From Actinomycetota bacterium (GTDB lineage Bacteria; Actinomycetota; Acidimicrobiia; Acidimicrobiales; Microtrichaceae), in NCBI GenBank assembly GCA_018268735.1, contig JAFDWA010000037.1, forward strand, positions 1 through 10,155: 10,155 nucleotides of DNA. The letters run 5' to 3'. The notes below the pieces were generated by a model. That model searched no databases. It was not told where the DNA came from and saw nothing but the letters and a program-made list of their open reading frames with translations. Positions 1 through 8,839 of this stretch are shown here, piece after piece. Position numbers and translations under genes: made by a program. The stretch's first letter is position 1. Each line of letters opens with the position of its first letter.

Positions 1-1571
1 CGGGTGGCCGTCTGGAGGTTCGCCGAGCTCGGGCCGGCGAGCGGGTCCAGACGCTCGACGGTGTCGTGCGTGAGCTGCACGTGACGGACGGCGTCATCGT
101 CGGAGGCGATGACGTGGCGCTCGCGATCGCCGGGGTGATGGGTGGCGCGTCGAGCGAGATCTCCGACACCACGACCGACGTCGTGGTCGAGGCCGCGTGG
201 TGGGATCCGGCTGCTGTCGCTGCCACCTCGGCGCGCCACAACCTGCACTCGGAGGCATCGGCCCGCTTCAAGCGTGGCGTCGACCCGGAGGTCGCGGACC
301 TGGCCCTGTCACGCTTCGCCGAGCTGCTGTCGTCGATGGATGCCGGGCAGCTGCGCCCGGGGTCGGTGGTCGCCTCCGGGGATCTGCCAGATCGCACCTC
401 GGTCACCGTCCGGCCGGTACGGGTCAACGCGGTGCTCGGCACGTCGCTCGACCGGCCGCTCATGCGAGACCTGCTCGACCCGATCGGCTTCACCTCGAAG
501 GAGCAGGGCGACGACCTCCTGGTGGAGATCCCGTCGTGGCGTCCGGACTCGACGGCGGAGATCGACGTGGTCGAGGAGATCGCCCGGATGTACGGGCTGT
601 CGCGCATCGAGCGGACGGTGCCGGTGTCGACCCACCCCGGTGGGCTCGACGCAGCCCAGCACGCCCGACGGCGCGTCCGATCAGCGCTCGTCGGCTTCGG
701 TGTCAGCGAGGCGATGCCGATGCCGTTCCTCGCTCCGGGCGATCTGGAGCGCTGCGGCCTTCCGCCGAGCGGGCTCGTGCTCGCGAACCCCCTCGCATCG
801 GAGGAGTCGGTCCTGCGCACGTCGTTGCGTCCCGGGCTGCTCGGTGCAGTGGCCTACAACGCGAGCCATCGACGCGAGGGTGTGTGGTTGGCTGAGATCG
901 GCCGGGTCTTCGACGTCGGTGGGCACGGCCCGATCGTGGACCGCGACGAGTCCTCGCGCTCCGGGCGTGTCCTCGACCGCGAGCGCGAGCACCTCGTCGC
1001 GGTGCTCGCTGGGGCATCGGCTCCGACTGCGGTCGAGCTCCTCGACGTCGTGGTCGCAGCGCTCGGCATCGGTCCACTCGCCCTGCGCGCCGAGGAGCTG
1101 CCGGGCATGCACCCGGGCCGGGCCGCCGTCCTCGAGGTGGCCGGCTTTACCGGGGGCGTCGTCGGTGAGATCGATCCGGAGGTGCTCGACCGGTTCGGGA
1201 TCGCCGAGCGGGTCGCCTACCTCGAGCTCGAGCTCGGCTCCCTGCTCGAGCTGCCTGCGGCGATCCGTCAGGCCCGGCCGGTGAGCCGCTTCCCGTCGAC
1301 CGACGTCGACCTGGCCTTCGTGGTCGATGACCGGATCCCGTCGGCTGCGGTTCGGACCTCGATCCGTGGGGCTGCCGCTCCGCTGCTGCGTCGACTCGAC
1401 CTGTTCGACGTGTTCCGCTCGGACTCCCTCGGACCGGACCGTCGGAGCCTGGCGTTCCGTCTCCGCTTCCAGGCCGAGGACCGGACCCTGACCGACGCGG
1501 AGGTCGCTGTCGTGCGCCAGGCCGTGATCGACGAGGTGGTCGCGACCCACGATGCAGAGCTGCGGGCGTGA
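1..1571 (+). CDS. pheT: Phenylalanine-tRNA ligase beta subunit, 5'-partial
   Basis: This is the beta chain of the cytoplasmic alpha2-beta2 enzyme that charges tRNA-Phe. The frame is open from the window edge. The first complete codon is at 3, and 522 residues are visible of a protein usually near 800. The GTG at 66 is not the start, because the residues before it (LEVRRARAGERVQTLDGV) already match the family. In order, numbered from position 3: the end of the B3/4 editing region with VMGG (45-48) and the RFKRGVDP segment; the B5 domain ending in WRPDST (179-184) and the acidic EIDVVEEIAR stretch; the inactive synthetase-like core; and a C-terminal FDX-ACB domain (about 424-522) that binds the tRNA anticodon region. 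The N-terminal tRNA-binding domain lies upstream. The pheS-pheT pair commonly precedes argC in actinobacteria. No terminator is visible after the TGA at 1569-1571. Confidence 0.96.
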   Translation, partial: GGRLEVRRARAGERVQTLDGVVRELHVTDGVIVGGDDVALAIAGVMGGASSEISDTTTDVVVEAAWWDPAAVAATSARHNLHSEASARFKRGVDPEVADLALSRFAELLSSMDAGQLRPGSVVASGDLPDRTSVTVRPVRVNAVLGTSLDRPLMRDLLDPIGFTSKEQGDDLLVEIPSWRPDSTAEIDVVEEIARMYGLSRIERTVPVSTHPGGLDAAQHARRRVRSALVGFGVSEAMPMPFLAPGDLERCGLPPSGLVLANPLASEESVLRTSLRPGLLGAVAYNASHRREGVWLAEIGRVFDVGGHGPIVDRDESSRSGRVLDREREHLVAVLAGASAPTAVELLDVVVAALGIGPLALRAEELPGMHPGRAAVLEVAGFTGGVVGEIDPEVLDRFGIAERVAYLELELGSLLELPAAIRQARPVSRFPSTDVDLAFVVDDRIPSAAVRTSIRGAAAPLLRRLDLFDVFRSDSLGPDRRSLAFRLRFQAEDRTLTDAEVAVVRQAVIDEVVATHDAELRA

Positions 1572-1585
1572 CCGAACTGCAGAAC

Positions 1586-1603
1586 TATGCGATGCCATGC
1601 ATG
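1586..1603 (+). promoter_or_regulatory. Probable ARG box (ArgR operator) upstream of argC
   Basis: The 18-base site TATGCGATGCCATGCATG fits the ARG-box layout, with a TGC..GCA dyad in two half-sites four bases apart. Its reverse complement resembles the published Streptomyces argC operator, which has ATGCAT and GCATA halves. The symmetry extends outward about the same axis (1594/1595): GCAG at 1579-1582 mirrors CTGC at 1607-1610. The site covers the expected -35 region of the argC promoter, so bound ArgR would exclude RNA polymerase. ArgR is encoded 4 kb downstream in the same operon. Assignment rests on sequence shape and position only. Confidence 0.62.
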
Positions 1604-1612
1604 ATGCTGCGC

Positions 1613-1618
1613 TAGGCT
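1613..1618 (+). promoter_or_regulatory. Putative -10 element of argC promoter, predicted leaderless start
   Basis: The hexamer TAGGCT matches the actinobacterial housekeeping -10 pattern TAnnnT. It ends seven bases before the argC ATG at 1626, so transcription should begin at or within a base or two of the start codon. No Shine-Dalgarno sequence lies in front of argC (the bases are GCTGCTGCCC), which agrees with a leaderless message, a common arrangement in actinobacteria. No good -35 is visible; the expected place (about 1590-1595) lies inside the ARG box. Confidence 0.55.
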
Positions 1619-1625
1619 GCTGCCC

Positions 1626-2648
1626 ATGACGGCACGGATCGGCATCATCGGTGCATCGGGGTTCACAGGGGCCGAGCTGCTGCGCATCTGCGCGTCGCAC
1701 CCCGGTCTGCAGGTGGGCTTCGCGACGGGTGACAGCCAGGCGGGCGCCGCTGCAGCAGAGCTCTACCCGGGTCTCGCTCCCGCGTACCCGGAGCTGGTCT
1801 TCGAGGCATGGGACCCATCGCTCGTCGACGGCGTCGACGCGGTGTTCCTCGGCCTGCCCCACGGCGCCAGCCAGCGGATCGTGCCCGACCTGCTGGGCAA
1901 GGTCGCCGTGGTGGTCGATCTCGGCGCGGACTTCCGGCTTCGCGACGCCGGCGCCTACGAGCGCTGGTACCACGAGCCGCACAGCTGCCCGGAGCTGCTG
2001 GATCGCTTCGTGTACGGACTGCCCGAGTGGCACCGCGACGAGCTGCGTGGCGCCGATGCGGTCGCGGCCCCCGGCTGCTATCCGACGGCGGCGACCCTGG
2101 CGCTGCGCCCCCTGGTGGACGCGGGCGTGATCAGGACCGACGGGATCATCGTCGACGCGATGTCGGGGGTGTCCGGCGCCGGCCGGCCGCCGAAGCCGCA
2201 CACCACGTTCTGCGCGGTCGACGAGAACGTCGAGGCATACGGCCTGCTGGATCACCGGCACACCTCGGAGATGGACATGAACCTCGGGGCGACGGTGCTG
2301 TTCACCCCGCACCTCGTGCCGATGAACCGGGGCATCCTCGCAACCTGCTACGCACGGCCGGCCGTCGACGGGCTCGACAGCGCGGCGGTGCTCGACGTGC
2401 TGGGCCGCCGCTACCTCGACGAGCCGTTCGTGGTCGTGTCGCCGCGCTCCCCGTCGACGAAGGCCGCGTTGGGGACCAACGCCGCGCACGTCACCGCCCG
2501 CTTCGACGAGCGGACCTCGACGGTGCTCGCCATCGCCGCGATCGACAACCTCGGCAAGGGCGCAGCGGGTCAGGCGGTCCAGTGCATGAACCTGGCCCTG
2601 GGGCTGCCGGAGACGGAGGGGCTTGCCGTGGTGGGGACGGCACCGTGA
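1626..2648 (+). CDS. argC: N-acetyl-gamma-glutamyl-phosphate reductase
   Basis: This cytoplasmic enzyme makes N-acetylglutamate semialdehyde by NADPH-dependent reduction of N-acetylglutamyl phosphate, the third step to ornithine. The 340 residues match the usual family length. The N-terminal Rossmann loop GASGFTG (residues 9-15) binds NADPH. The catalytic cysteine is C151 in APGCYPTA. SGAGRPPK and HRHTSEM (HRH at 210-212) supply substrate-binding and acid/base residues. The C-terminal NLGKGAAGQAVQ (308-319) is the diagnostic ArgC ending. The ATG at 1626 is chosen because the protein begins directly at the dinucleotide-binding strand and a -10 element lies at leaderless distance. It is the first gene of the operon, and its TGA overlaps the argB GTG by four bases. 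In most actinobacteria argJ would come next, but it is absent here. No damage is seen. Confidence 0.97.
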   Translation: MTARIGIIGASGFTGAELLRICASHPGLQVGFATGDSQAGAAAAELYPGLAPAYPELVFEAWDPSLVDGVDAVFLGLPHGASQRIVPDLLGKVAVVVDLGADFRLRDAGAYERWYHEPHSCPELLDRFVYGLPEWHRDELRGADAVAAPGCYPTAATLALRPLVDAGVIRTDGIIVDAMSGVSGAGRPPKPHTTFCAVDENVEAYGLLDHRHTSEMDMNLGATVLFTPHLVPMNRGILATCYARPAVDGLDSAAVLDVLGRRYLDEPFVVVSPRSPSTKAALGTNAAHVTARFDERTSTVLAIAAIDNLGKGAAGQAVQCMNLALGLPETEGLAVVGTAP

Positions 2649-3556
2649 CCGTCGGGCGACACGATCCGAACGTCACGGTGGAGGTCCTCCTGCAGGCGCT
2701 GCCCTACATCGAGGAGTTCCGTGGCGCCGTGGTCGTGGTCAAGTTCGGCGGCAACGCCATGGGTGACCCGGACCTGTTCCAGCACTTCGCCTCCGACGTG
2801 GTGCTGATGCACCGGATCGGCATGCGGCCCGTCGTGGTGCACGGTGGGGGACCGCAGATCGGGGAGTGGCTCGCACGACTCGGGCGAACCAGCGAGTTCG
2901 TCGGCGGCCGACGGGTGACCGACGCGGAGACGCTCGAGGTCGCCCAGATGGTCCTGATCGGCAAGGTCAACGCCGACATCGTGACGGCGCTCAACAGCTA
3001 CGGACCGGTGGCGCTGGGACTGGCGGGCACCGATGCGCACCTCCTGGAGGCGACGGCACGTGACCCGGAGCTGGGCTTCGTCGGTTCGGTCACACAGGTC
3101 AACCCGGAGCTGATCACGCGCACGATCGGGATGGGGCTGATCCCGGTGATCGCCACGATCGGCGTCGACCGGGCCGGACAGACCTACAACATCAACGCCG
3201 ATGACGCTGCGACGGCGATCGCCGAGGAGCTGTCGGCGCAGAAGCTGATGTTCCTCACCGACGTCCCCGGGCTCCTGGCCGACGCAGCGGATCCTGGATC
3301 CCTGATCCCTCAGGTCGACGTCGCGGAGGTGGCGTCGATGATCGCCTCCGGGACGATCTCCGGCGGCATGGTCCCCAAGATGTCCGGATGCGTCCACGCC
3401 GTCGAGCACGGTGTCGGATCGGTGCACCTCGTCGACGGACGTCGGGCCCACGTGCTGCTGCTGGAGCTGCTCACCGACGCCGGCGTCGGCACCATGGTGG
3501 TCCCCGACCGCGCACCGCGCTCCGCCGGGCCGGAAGTGATCGGAGCAGCCTCGTGA
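2645..3556 (+). CDS. argB: Acetylglutamate kinase
   Basis: This kinase phosphorylates N-acetylglutamate with ATP, the second step of arginine synthesis. From the GTG at 2645 the product is 303 residues. Amino acid kinase motifs are in order: KFGGNAM (33-39, usually KYGGNAM) for phosphate binding, VHGGGPQI (65-72) and GGRRVTD (87-93) for the substrate, NINADDAATAIA for acetylglutamate and nucleotide, and GGMVPKM (240-246, K245 catalytic). The stretch before KFGGNAM (LLQALPYIEEF) corresponds to the N-terminal helix of hexameric, arginine-inhibited kinases, which the short E. coli type lacks; feedback inhibition by arginine is inferred from this. The GTG overlaps the argC stop (GTGA) and has a moderate Shine-Dalgarno (GTGGGGA, 2631-2637). 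A later start would lose part of that helix. The gene also overlaps argD by four bases. Confidence 0.95.
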   Translation: MTVGRHDPNVTVEVLLQALPYIEEFRGAVVVVKFGGNAMGDPDLFQHFASDVVLMHRIGMRPVVVHGGGPQIGEWLARLGRTSEFVGGRRVTDAETLEVAQMVLIGKVNADIVTALNSYGPVALGLAGTDAHLLEATARDPELGFVGSVTQVNPELITRTIGMGLIPVIATIGVDRAGQTYNINADDAATAIAEELSAQKLMFLTDVPGLLADAADPGSLIPQVDVAEVASMIASGTISGGMVPKMSGCVHAVEHGVGSVHLVDGRRAHVLLLELLTDAGVGTMVVPDRAPRSAGPEVIGAAS

Positions 3557-4731
3557 CCGGTTCTGCAGGGTTCCTGATGCCCACCTACCCGCCACCGCCG
3601 GTCACCTTCGTCCGGGGTGAGGGGTCGTGGCTGTTCGACGACACGGGCCGCCGCTACCTGGATCTCCTCTCGGGGTTGGCGGTGACCTCGCTCGGGCACG
3701 CGCATCCGGCGGTCGCCGACGCCCTCTGCTCCCAGGCGCGCACCCTGTTGCACACATCGAACCTCTTCGCGACCCTGCCCGGACCAGCGGTCGCCGGAAC
3801 CCTCGACCGCCTGCTCGGCGGCGGCGGCCAGGTGTTCTTCGCCAACTCGGGGGCCGAGGCGAACGAGTGCGCCATCAAGCTGGCCCGCAAGTTCGGTGGT
3901 GCCGCGGCCGGGCGCTACAAGGTCGTGTCCGCCTACGGCAGCTTCCACGGACGCACCCTCGCGACCCTCCACGCGACCGGTCAACCCGCGAAGCACGAAG
4001 CGTTCCAGCCGCTGCCCGAGGGCTTCGCGCACGTCGCATGGGACGACCTCGACGCCCTCGACCGGGCGATCGACCCGTCCGTGGCCGCTGTCCTGCTGGA
4101 GCCGGTCCAGGGTGAGGGAGGAGTCAACCCGGCCAGCGCCGAGTACTTCCGAGGTGTCCGCGAGCTGTGCACCGAGCGTGGTGTCCTGTTCGTCGTCGAC
4201 GAGGTCCAGACGGGCCTCGGTCGTTGCGGACGTTGGTTCGCGCACCAGCACTTCGACGTGCTGCCCGACGTGGTGACGATGGCGAAGGCACTCGGCAACG
4301 GCGTGCCGATCGGTGCCTGCTGGGCCCGTTCGGAGGTCGCCGCGGCGTTCGAGCCGGGCGACCACGCGACGACCTACGGCGGCCAGCCGCTCGCCACTGC
4401 TGCTGCGCGCGCAGTGCTCGCCGTCATGGAGGCCGAGGACGTGCCGGCGCGGGCGCTGCACATCGGCGCGACCCTCGACGCCGGCCTCACCGCCAGGCCC
4501 GGGATCGTCGAGGTCCGTGGCCTCGGGGCGCTCGTCGCCGTCGAGGTCGACGCGGATGCCCGCTCGGTCACATCGGAGCTGCTGGCACGCGGCATCGTGG
4601 CGAACGCGGTCACTCCGAGCGCGCTTCGCCTCGCGCCAAGCCTCCTCATCTCCGACGAGGACCTCGCGACCGGGATCGAGGCCGTGGCATCGGCGGTAGC
4701 AGCGGTCCGCTCCGGTTCCGGAGGTGCATGA
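3553..4731 (+). CDS. argD: Acetylornithine aminotransferase
   Basis: This PLP enzyme transfers the amino group of glutamate to N-acetylglutamate semialdehyde, giving N-acetylornithine. Such enzymes often also act on N-succinyl-diaminopimelate for lysine synthesis. It has 392 residues from the GTG at 3553. Class III aminotransferase motifs, in order, are GHAHPAV near the N-terminus, NSGAEANE (98-105), SFHGRT (130-135, packing on the PLP ring), LLEPVQGEGG, DEVQTG (216-221, with D216 contacting the pyridine nitrogen) and the Schiff-base lysine K245 in MAKALGNG. The GTG overlaps the argB stop as GTGA and has GGAG at 3542-3545 seven bases upstream. An in-frame ATG at 3577, just before PTYPPPPV, is an alternative start that removes only eight residues. 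The 3' end runs into the argF start. Placement between argB and argF supports ArgD over other class III enzymes. Confidence 0.94.
   Translation: MTGSAGFLMPTYPPPPVTFVRGEGSWLFDDTGRRYLDLLSGLAVTSLGHAHPAVADALCSQARTLLHTSNLFATLPGPAVAGTLDRLLGGGGQVFFANSGAEANECAIKLARKFGGAAAGRYKVVSAYGSFHGRTLATLHATGQPAKHEAFQPLPEGFAHVAWDDLDALDRAIDPSVAAVLLEPVQGEGGVNPASAEYFRGVRELCTERGVLFVVDEVQTGLGRCGRWFAHQHFDVLPDVVTMAKALGNGVPIGACWARSEVAAAFEPGDHATTYGGQPLATAAARAVLAVMEAEDVPARALHIGATLDAGLTARPGIVEVRGLGALVAVEVDADARSVTSELLARGIVANAVTPSALRLAPSLLISDEDLATGIEAVASAVAAVRSGSGGA
4720..4726 (+). promoter_or_regulatory. Ribosome binding site of argF, decides the start
   Basis: GGAGGTG lies at the very end of argD and is the strongest Shine-Dalgarno sequence in the window. 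Two adjacent ATG codons follow, at 4728 (three bases after GGAGG) and 4731 (six bases after). The spacing favours 4731, although the 4728 codon forms an ATGA overlap with the argD stop. Confidence 0.7.
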
Positions 4732-5690
4732 TGGGCGAATCGCCGACCGCCACGCTGCGACACGTGCTCGAGGTCGACGACCTGGAGTCGGGCGAGCTGG
4801 CTCGGATCCTCGACCTCTCCGAGCTCCTCGACCCACCCCAGGTGCTCGCCGGCCATGGCGGGGTGCTGCTGTTCGAGAAGCCCTCTGCGCGCACGCGGAC
4901 GTCGATGGAGATGGCGATCGACCAGCTCGGTGGCCATCCGGTCAGCCTCTCGAGCGCCGAGGTCGGCATCGACACCCGGGAGTCCGCCGAGGACCTCGGG
5001 CGGTTGCTCTCCGGGTACGGCAGCGTCATCGGCGCACGGGTCTTCGAGCACCACAAGCTGGAGCGCATGGCGGCAGTGGCGACGGTGCCGGTGGTGAACC
5101 TGCTCTCCGACGACGCCCATCCGGTGCAGACCCTCGCCGACCTGTTGACCCTGCGACAGTGCTTCGGTCACCTCGAGGGACTGACGGTCACCTACGTGGG
5201 TGATGCCAACAACGTCGCCCGCTCGCTGGGGATCGGCTGCGGGCTCGTCGGCGCCGCCTTCCGCATCTCCAGCCCTCCCGGCTACCGCTTCGACGACGTG
5301 TCGGTCGATCGCATCGGCTCCGTCGGCACCGAGGTGTCGGTGCTCGATGACCCGAGCGAGGCGGTCGCCGGAGCCGACGCGGTCTACACCGACGCCTGGT
5401 ACTCGATGGGCCAGGAGGAGGAGCAGCGGATCCGGCGGGATGCGTTCGCCCCCTGGCGGGTCGATGACGCGCTCATGGACGCGGCCGGCCCCGACGCGGT
5501 GTTCCTGCACTGCCTGCCGGCGCACCGCGGCGACGAGGCGACCGACAGCGTGCTCGACGGACCCCGGAGCCGGATCTGGCCCCAGGCCCACAACCGGATG
5601 CACTCGGCGCGTGGACTGCTGCTGTGGTTGGCCGAGCAGCGGGGCCTTCCCGGAGATGCGGGCCCGGCCGACGCGGACGGGACGACCTGA
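4731..5690 (+). CDS. argF: Ornithine carbamoyltransferase (anabolic)
   Basis: This enzyme makes citrulline from ornithine and carbamoyl phosphate. It has 319 residues, typical for the family. The N-terminal domain carries the carbamoyl phosphate motif SARTR (52-56, usually STRTR) and HPVQ (130-133). The second domain carries YVGDANNVARS, the ornithine-binding loop SMG (225-227) in DAWYSMGQE, and HCLP (260-263). The SMG loop indicates free ornithine as substrate, not acetyl- or succinylornithine, so the pathway needs a deacetylation step that no gene in this window supplies. An ATG at 4728 would add one methionine; 4731 is preferred on ribosome-site spacing. The last 15 or so residues, rich in Gly, Asp and Ala, look like a disordered tail. 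The TGA overlaps the argR ATG (TGATG). Arginine operon context supports an anabolic rather than a catabolic role. Confidence 0.95.
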   Translation: MGESPTATLRHVLEVDDLESGELARILDLSELLDPPQVLAGHGGVLLFEKPSARTRTSMEMAIDQLGGHPVSLSSAEVGIDTRESAEDLGRLLSGYGSVIGARVFEHHKLERMAAVATVPVVNLLSDDAHPVQTLADLLTLRQCFGHLEGLTVTYVGDANNVARSLGIGCGLVGAAFRISSPPGYRFDDVSVDRIGSVGTEVSVLDDPSEAVAGADAVYTDAWYSMGQEEEQRIRRDAFAPWRVDDALMDAAGPDAVFLHCLPAHRGDEATDSVLDGPRSRIWPQAHNRMHSARGLLLWLAEQRGLPGDAGPADADGTT

Positions 5691-6154
5691 TGGCGTCGAA
5701 GCAGCAGCGCCAGCACCGCGTCACGAAGCTGCTCGTCGAGCATCGGGTCACCAACCAGGGCCAGCTGGTCGACCTGCTCGGCTCAGAGGGGCTGAGCGTG
5801 ACGCAGGCCACGGTCTCTCGCGACCTGGAGGAGCTCGGCGCGATCAAGGTGCGGGTCCCCGGAGGCGAGACCGTCTACGCGATCCCGGAGCTGCCCCGAG
5901 AGCAGGTTGCGCCACAGGACCACCTGCGACGAGTGCTGGGCGACTGGCTGGTCGACGTCGAGCGGTCGGGTGATCTCGTGGTGCTCAGGACGCCGCCGGG
6001 CTCGGCGCACGTCGTCGCCTCGGCCATCGATCGCAACGGACTGGACGGGATCATCGGCACCGTTGCCGGTGACGACACGTTGCTCGCGATCGCACGTGAG
6101 GGCGGTGGTGCGCAGGTCGCTGCGCAGCTGCAACAGTTGGCCGGCCTCGACTGA
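5690..6154 (+). CDS. argR: Arginine repressor ArgR
   Basis: This is an arginine-responsive regulator that, with bound arginine, forms hexamers and represses arginine genes. It has 154 residues. The N-terminal winged helix-turn-helix spans about 5-70, with the recognition segment SVTQATVSRDLEELG (36-50; S43 and R44 are the family's DNA-contact residues). A linker follows, then the C-terminal oligomerization and arginine-binding domain with GSAHVVASAID and GTVAGDDT (123-130; D128 and D129 bind arginine and bridge trimers in known structures). The ATG at 5690 shares its A with the argF TGA, so the genes should be translationally coupled; the upstream GGGACGA is a weak ribosome site. The likely target is the ARG box before argC, which would make the repressor autoregulatory. 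All key residues are present. Confidence 0.95.
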   Translation: MASKQQRQHRVTKLLVEHRVTNQGQLVDLLGSEGLSVTQATVSRDLEELGAIKVRVPGGETVYAIPELPREQVAPQDHLRRVLGDWLVDVERSGDLVVLRTPPGSAHVVASAIDRNGLDGIIGTVAGDDTLLAIAREGGGAQVAAQLQQLAGLD

Positions 6155-6167
6155 ACGAGCTGGATCG

Positions 6168-6173
6168 AAAGGA
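6168..6173 (+). promoter_or_regulatory. Ribosome binding site of argG
   Basis: AAAGGA lies nine bases before the argG ATG, in the only real intergenic gap inside the operon (6155-6182, 28 bases). The gap shows no convincing -10/-35 pair and no ARG-box-like dyad, so argG is probably read from the upstream promoter but translated independently of argR. Confidence 0.55.
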
Positions 6174-6182
6174 CGACAGAAC

Positions 6183-7375
<1,193 letters not shown>

Positions 7376-7379
<4 letters not shown>

Positions 7380-8839
7380 CCGAGGACGGCTCGCCCGCCG
7401 ATCGAGGCCAGCTCTGGCACGGTCGGTTCGACGTCCCGCCGGCCGAGGCGCTCGTCGAGTTCACCGAGTCGCTCAGCTACGACCAGCGCCTCCTGCCCGA
7501 CGACGTCGCCTGCTCCAAGGCGCACGTCCGGGGGCTGCACCGGGCCGGCCTCATCGACGAGGGGGAGCTGGCCGCCCTCCTCGGTGGCCTGGACTCGGTC
7601 GAGATGGAGTACCGGACCGGGGTGCTCGACGTCGTCGCCTCCGACGAGGACGTCCACACCGCCATCGAACGCCGGGTCACCGAGCTGGTCGGCCCCGTCG
7701 GCGGCAAGATCCACACCGGTCGGTCGCGCAACGACCAGGTCGCCACCGCGTTCCGCCACCACGTGGTGGGCCAGATGGCGGCGACCGCGGAGTTGGTCCT
7801 CGGCCTCGTCGACGTGCTCGCCGATCGGGCCGACCGGTCGCTGACCGGCGGCGTCGACGGCGGCCCGGTGCGCCTGCCGGGCTACACGCACCTGCAGCGG
7901 GCGCAGCCGGTGCTGCTGGCGCATCACCTGATGGCGCACGCCTGGGCGCTGCTGCGAGACGTCGACCGCCTGGCCGACTGCCGGCGCCGCACCCACGTGT
8001 CGCCGCTCGGCGCGGGCGCGCTGGCCGGGTCGTCGCTGCCGCTCGATCCCGACGCGACCGCGGCCGACGCCGGGTTCCCGGCGCGGTTCGAGAACTCCCT
8101 CGACGCCACCTCGGACCGCGACTTCGTCGCCGAGTCGCTGTTCGTCTGCACGACGATCGGCCTGCACCTGTCGCGGATGGGCGAGGAGATCGTCCTGTGG
8201 ACCAGCGACGAGTTCGGCTTCGCCGTCCTCGACGACACCTACGCGACCGGCTCGTCGATGATGCCGCAGAAGAAGAACCCCGACGTCGCCGAGCTGGCCC
8301 GGGGCAAGGCCGGTCGCCTGATCGGTGACCTGACCGGCTTCCTCGCCACCATGAAGTCGTTGCCGCTCGCGTACAACCGGGACCTCCAGGAGGACAAGGA
8401 GCCGCTGTTCGACGCGCTCGACACGGTTCGACTGGCGCTGCTCGCGATGACCGGGCTGTACGCGACCATCACCTTCCGACCCGGACCGATGGCGGCGGCG
8501 GCGGACTCGCCGTACGCGGCGGCGACCGACCTGGCCGAGCTGCTCGTCACCGACGGCGTCCCGTTCCGATCGGCTCACGGCATCGTCGGGGCGTTGGTGC
8601 GTCGATCCCTCGACGAGGGCATCCCCCTGGTCGACCTCGTCGCCGCCGAACCGGAGCTGGGCGAGCGGGGCGTGGCCCTGCTCCGGCCCGGGGCGGGCAC
8701 GGCCAACCGCGCCAGCCCGGGCGGGGGAGGCCCCGAGCCGGTCGCGGCCCAGCGCGGTCGTCTCGCCGAGCGCATCGCGGCCGAGCGGGCCCGCTGGTCG
8801 GCGATGCTCGAGGGCGCCGATCCCGAATCGGCCGGGTGA
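7376..8839 (+). CDS. argH: Argininosuccinate lyase
   Basis: This enzyme splits argininosuccinate into arginine and fumarate, the last step of the pathway. It has 487 residues and belongs to the fumarase/aspartase superfamily, active as a tetramer. Conserved regions: HTGRSRNDQ (113-121); THLQRAQP with the catalytic-region H172 (T171-H172); and the superfamily signature GSSMMPQKKNPD (292-303), whose serine pair lies on the mobile catalytic loop. Near the C-terminus, the family's usual GG(T)AP segment reads as a glycine-rich SPGGGGPEPV. The start is the ATG overlapping the argG stop (ATGA). The upstream ribosome site is weak (CAGGG, 7356-7360), so translation probably depends on coupling to argG. 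The stop overlaps the GTG of the DNA glycosylase gene, so the operon appears to continue beyond the arginine pathway. Confidence 0.96.

Noticed and set aside
66..68. GTG at 66 as the start of pheT
   Set aside because: The frame is open to the window edge, and the preceding residues fit PheT; the true start lies upstream of the window.
1572..1612. Transcription attenuator or riboswitch leader before argC
   Set aside because: The gap is only 54 bases, there is no T-run or leader peptide, and the predicted transcript has essentially no 5' leader.
681..2489. 602-codon open frame on the minus strand across pheT and argC
   Set aside because: It spans two well-supported genes and their promoter, has no recognizable domain, and is biased in composition. 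Long antisense frames are a by-product of very high third-position GC.
3310..4836. 508-codon minus-strand open frame across argB, argD and the start of argF
   Set aside because: It is a shadow of three genes with intact family motifs on the + strand; its translation is Arg/Gly/Val-rich without any motif.
4728..5690. ArgF as an acetylornithine carbamoyltransferase, which would explain the missing argJ
   Set aside because: The ornithine-binding SMG loop and HCLP motif are those of ordinary ornithine carbamoyltransferase, so free ornithine is still required.
6155..6182. Second promoter or ARG box in front of argG
   Set aside because: The 28 bases hold a ribosome site but no TAnnnT at a sensible distance and no ATGC/GCAT dyad.
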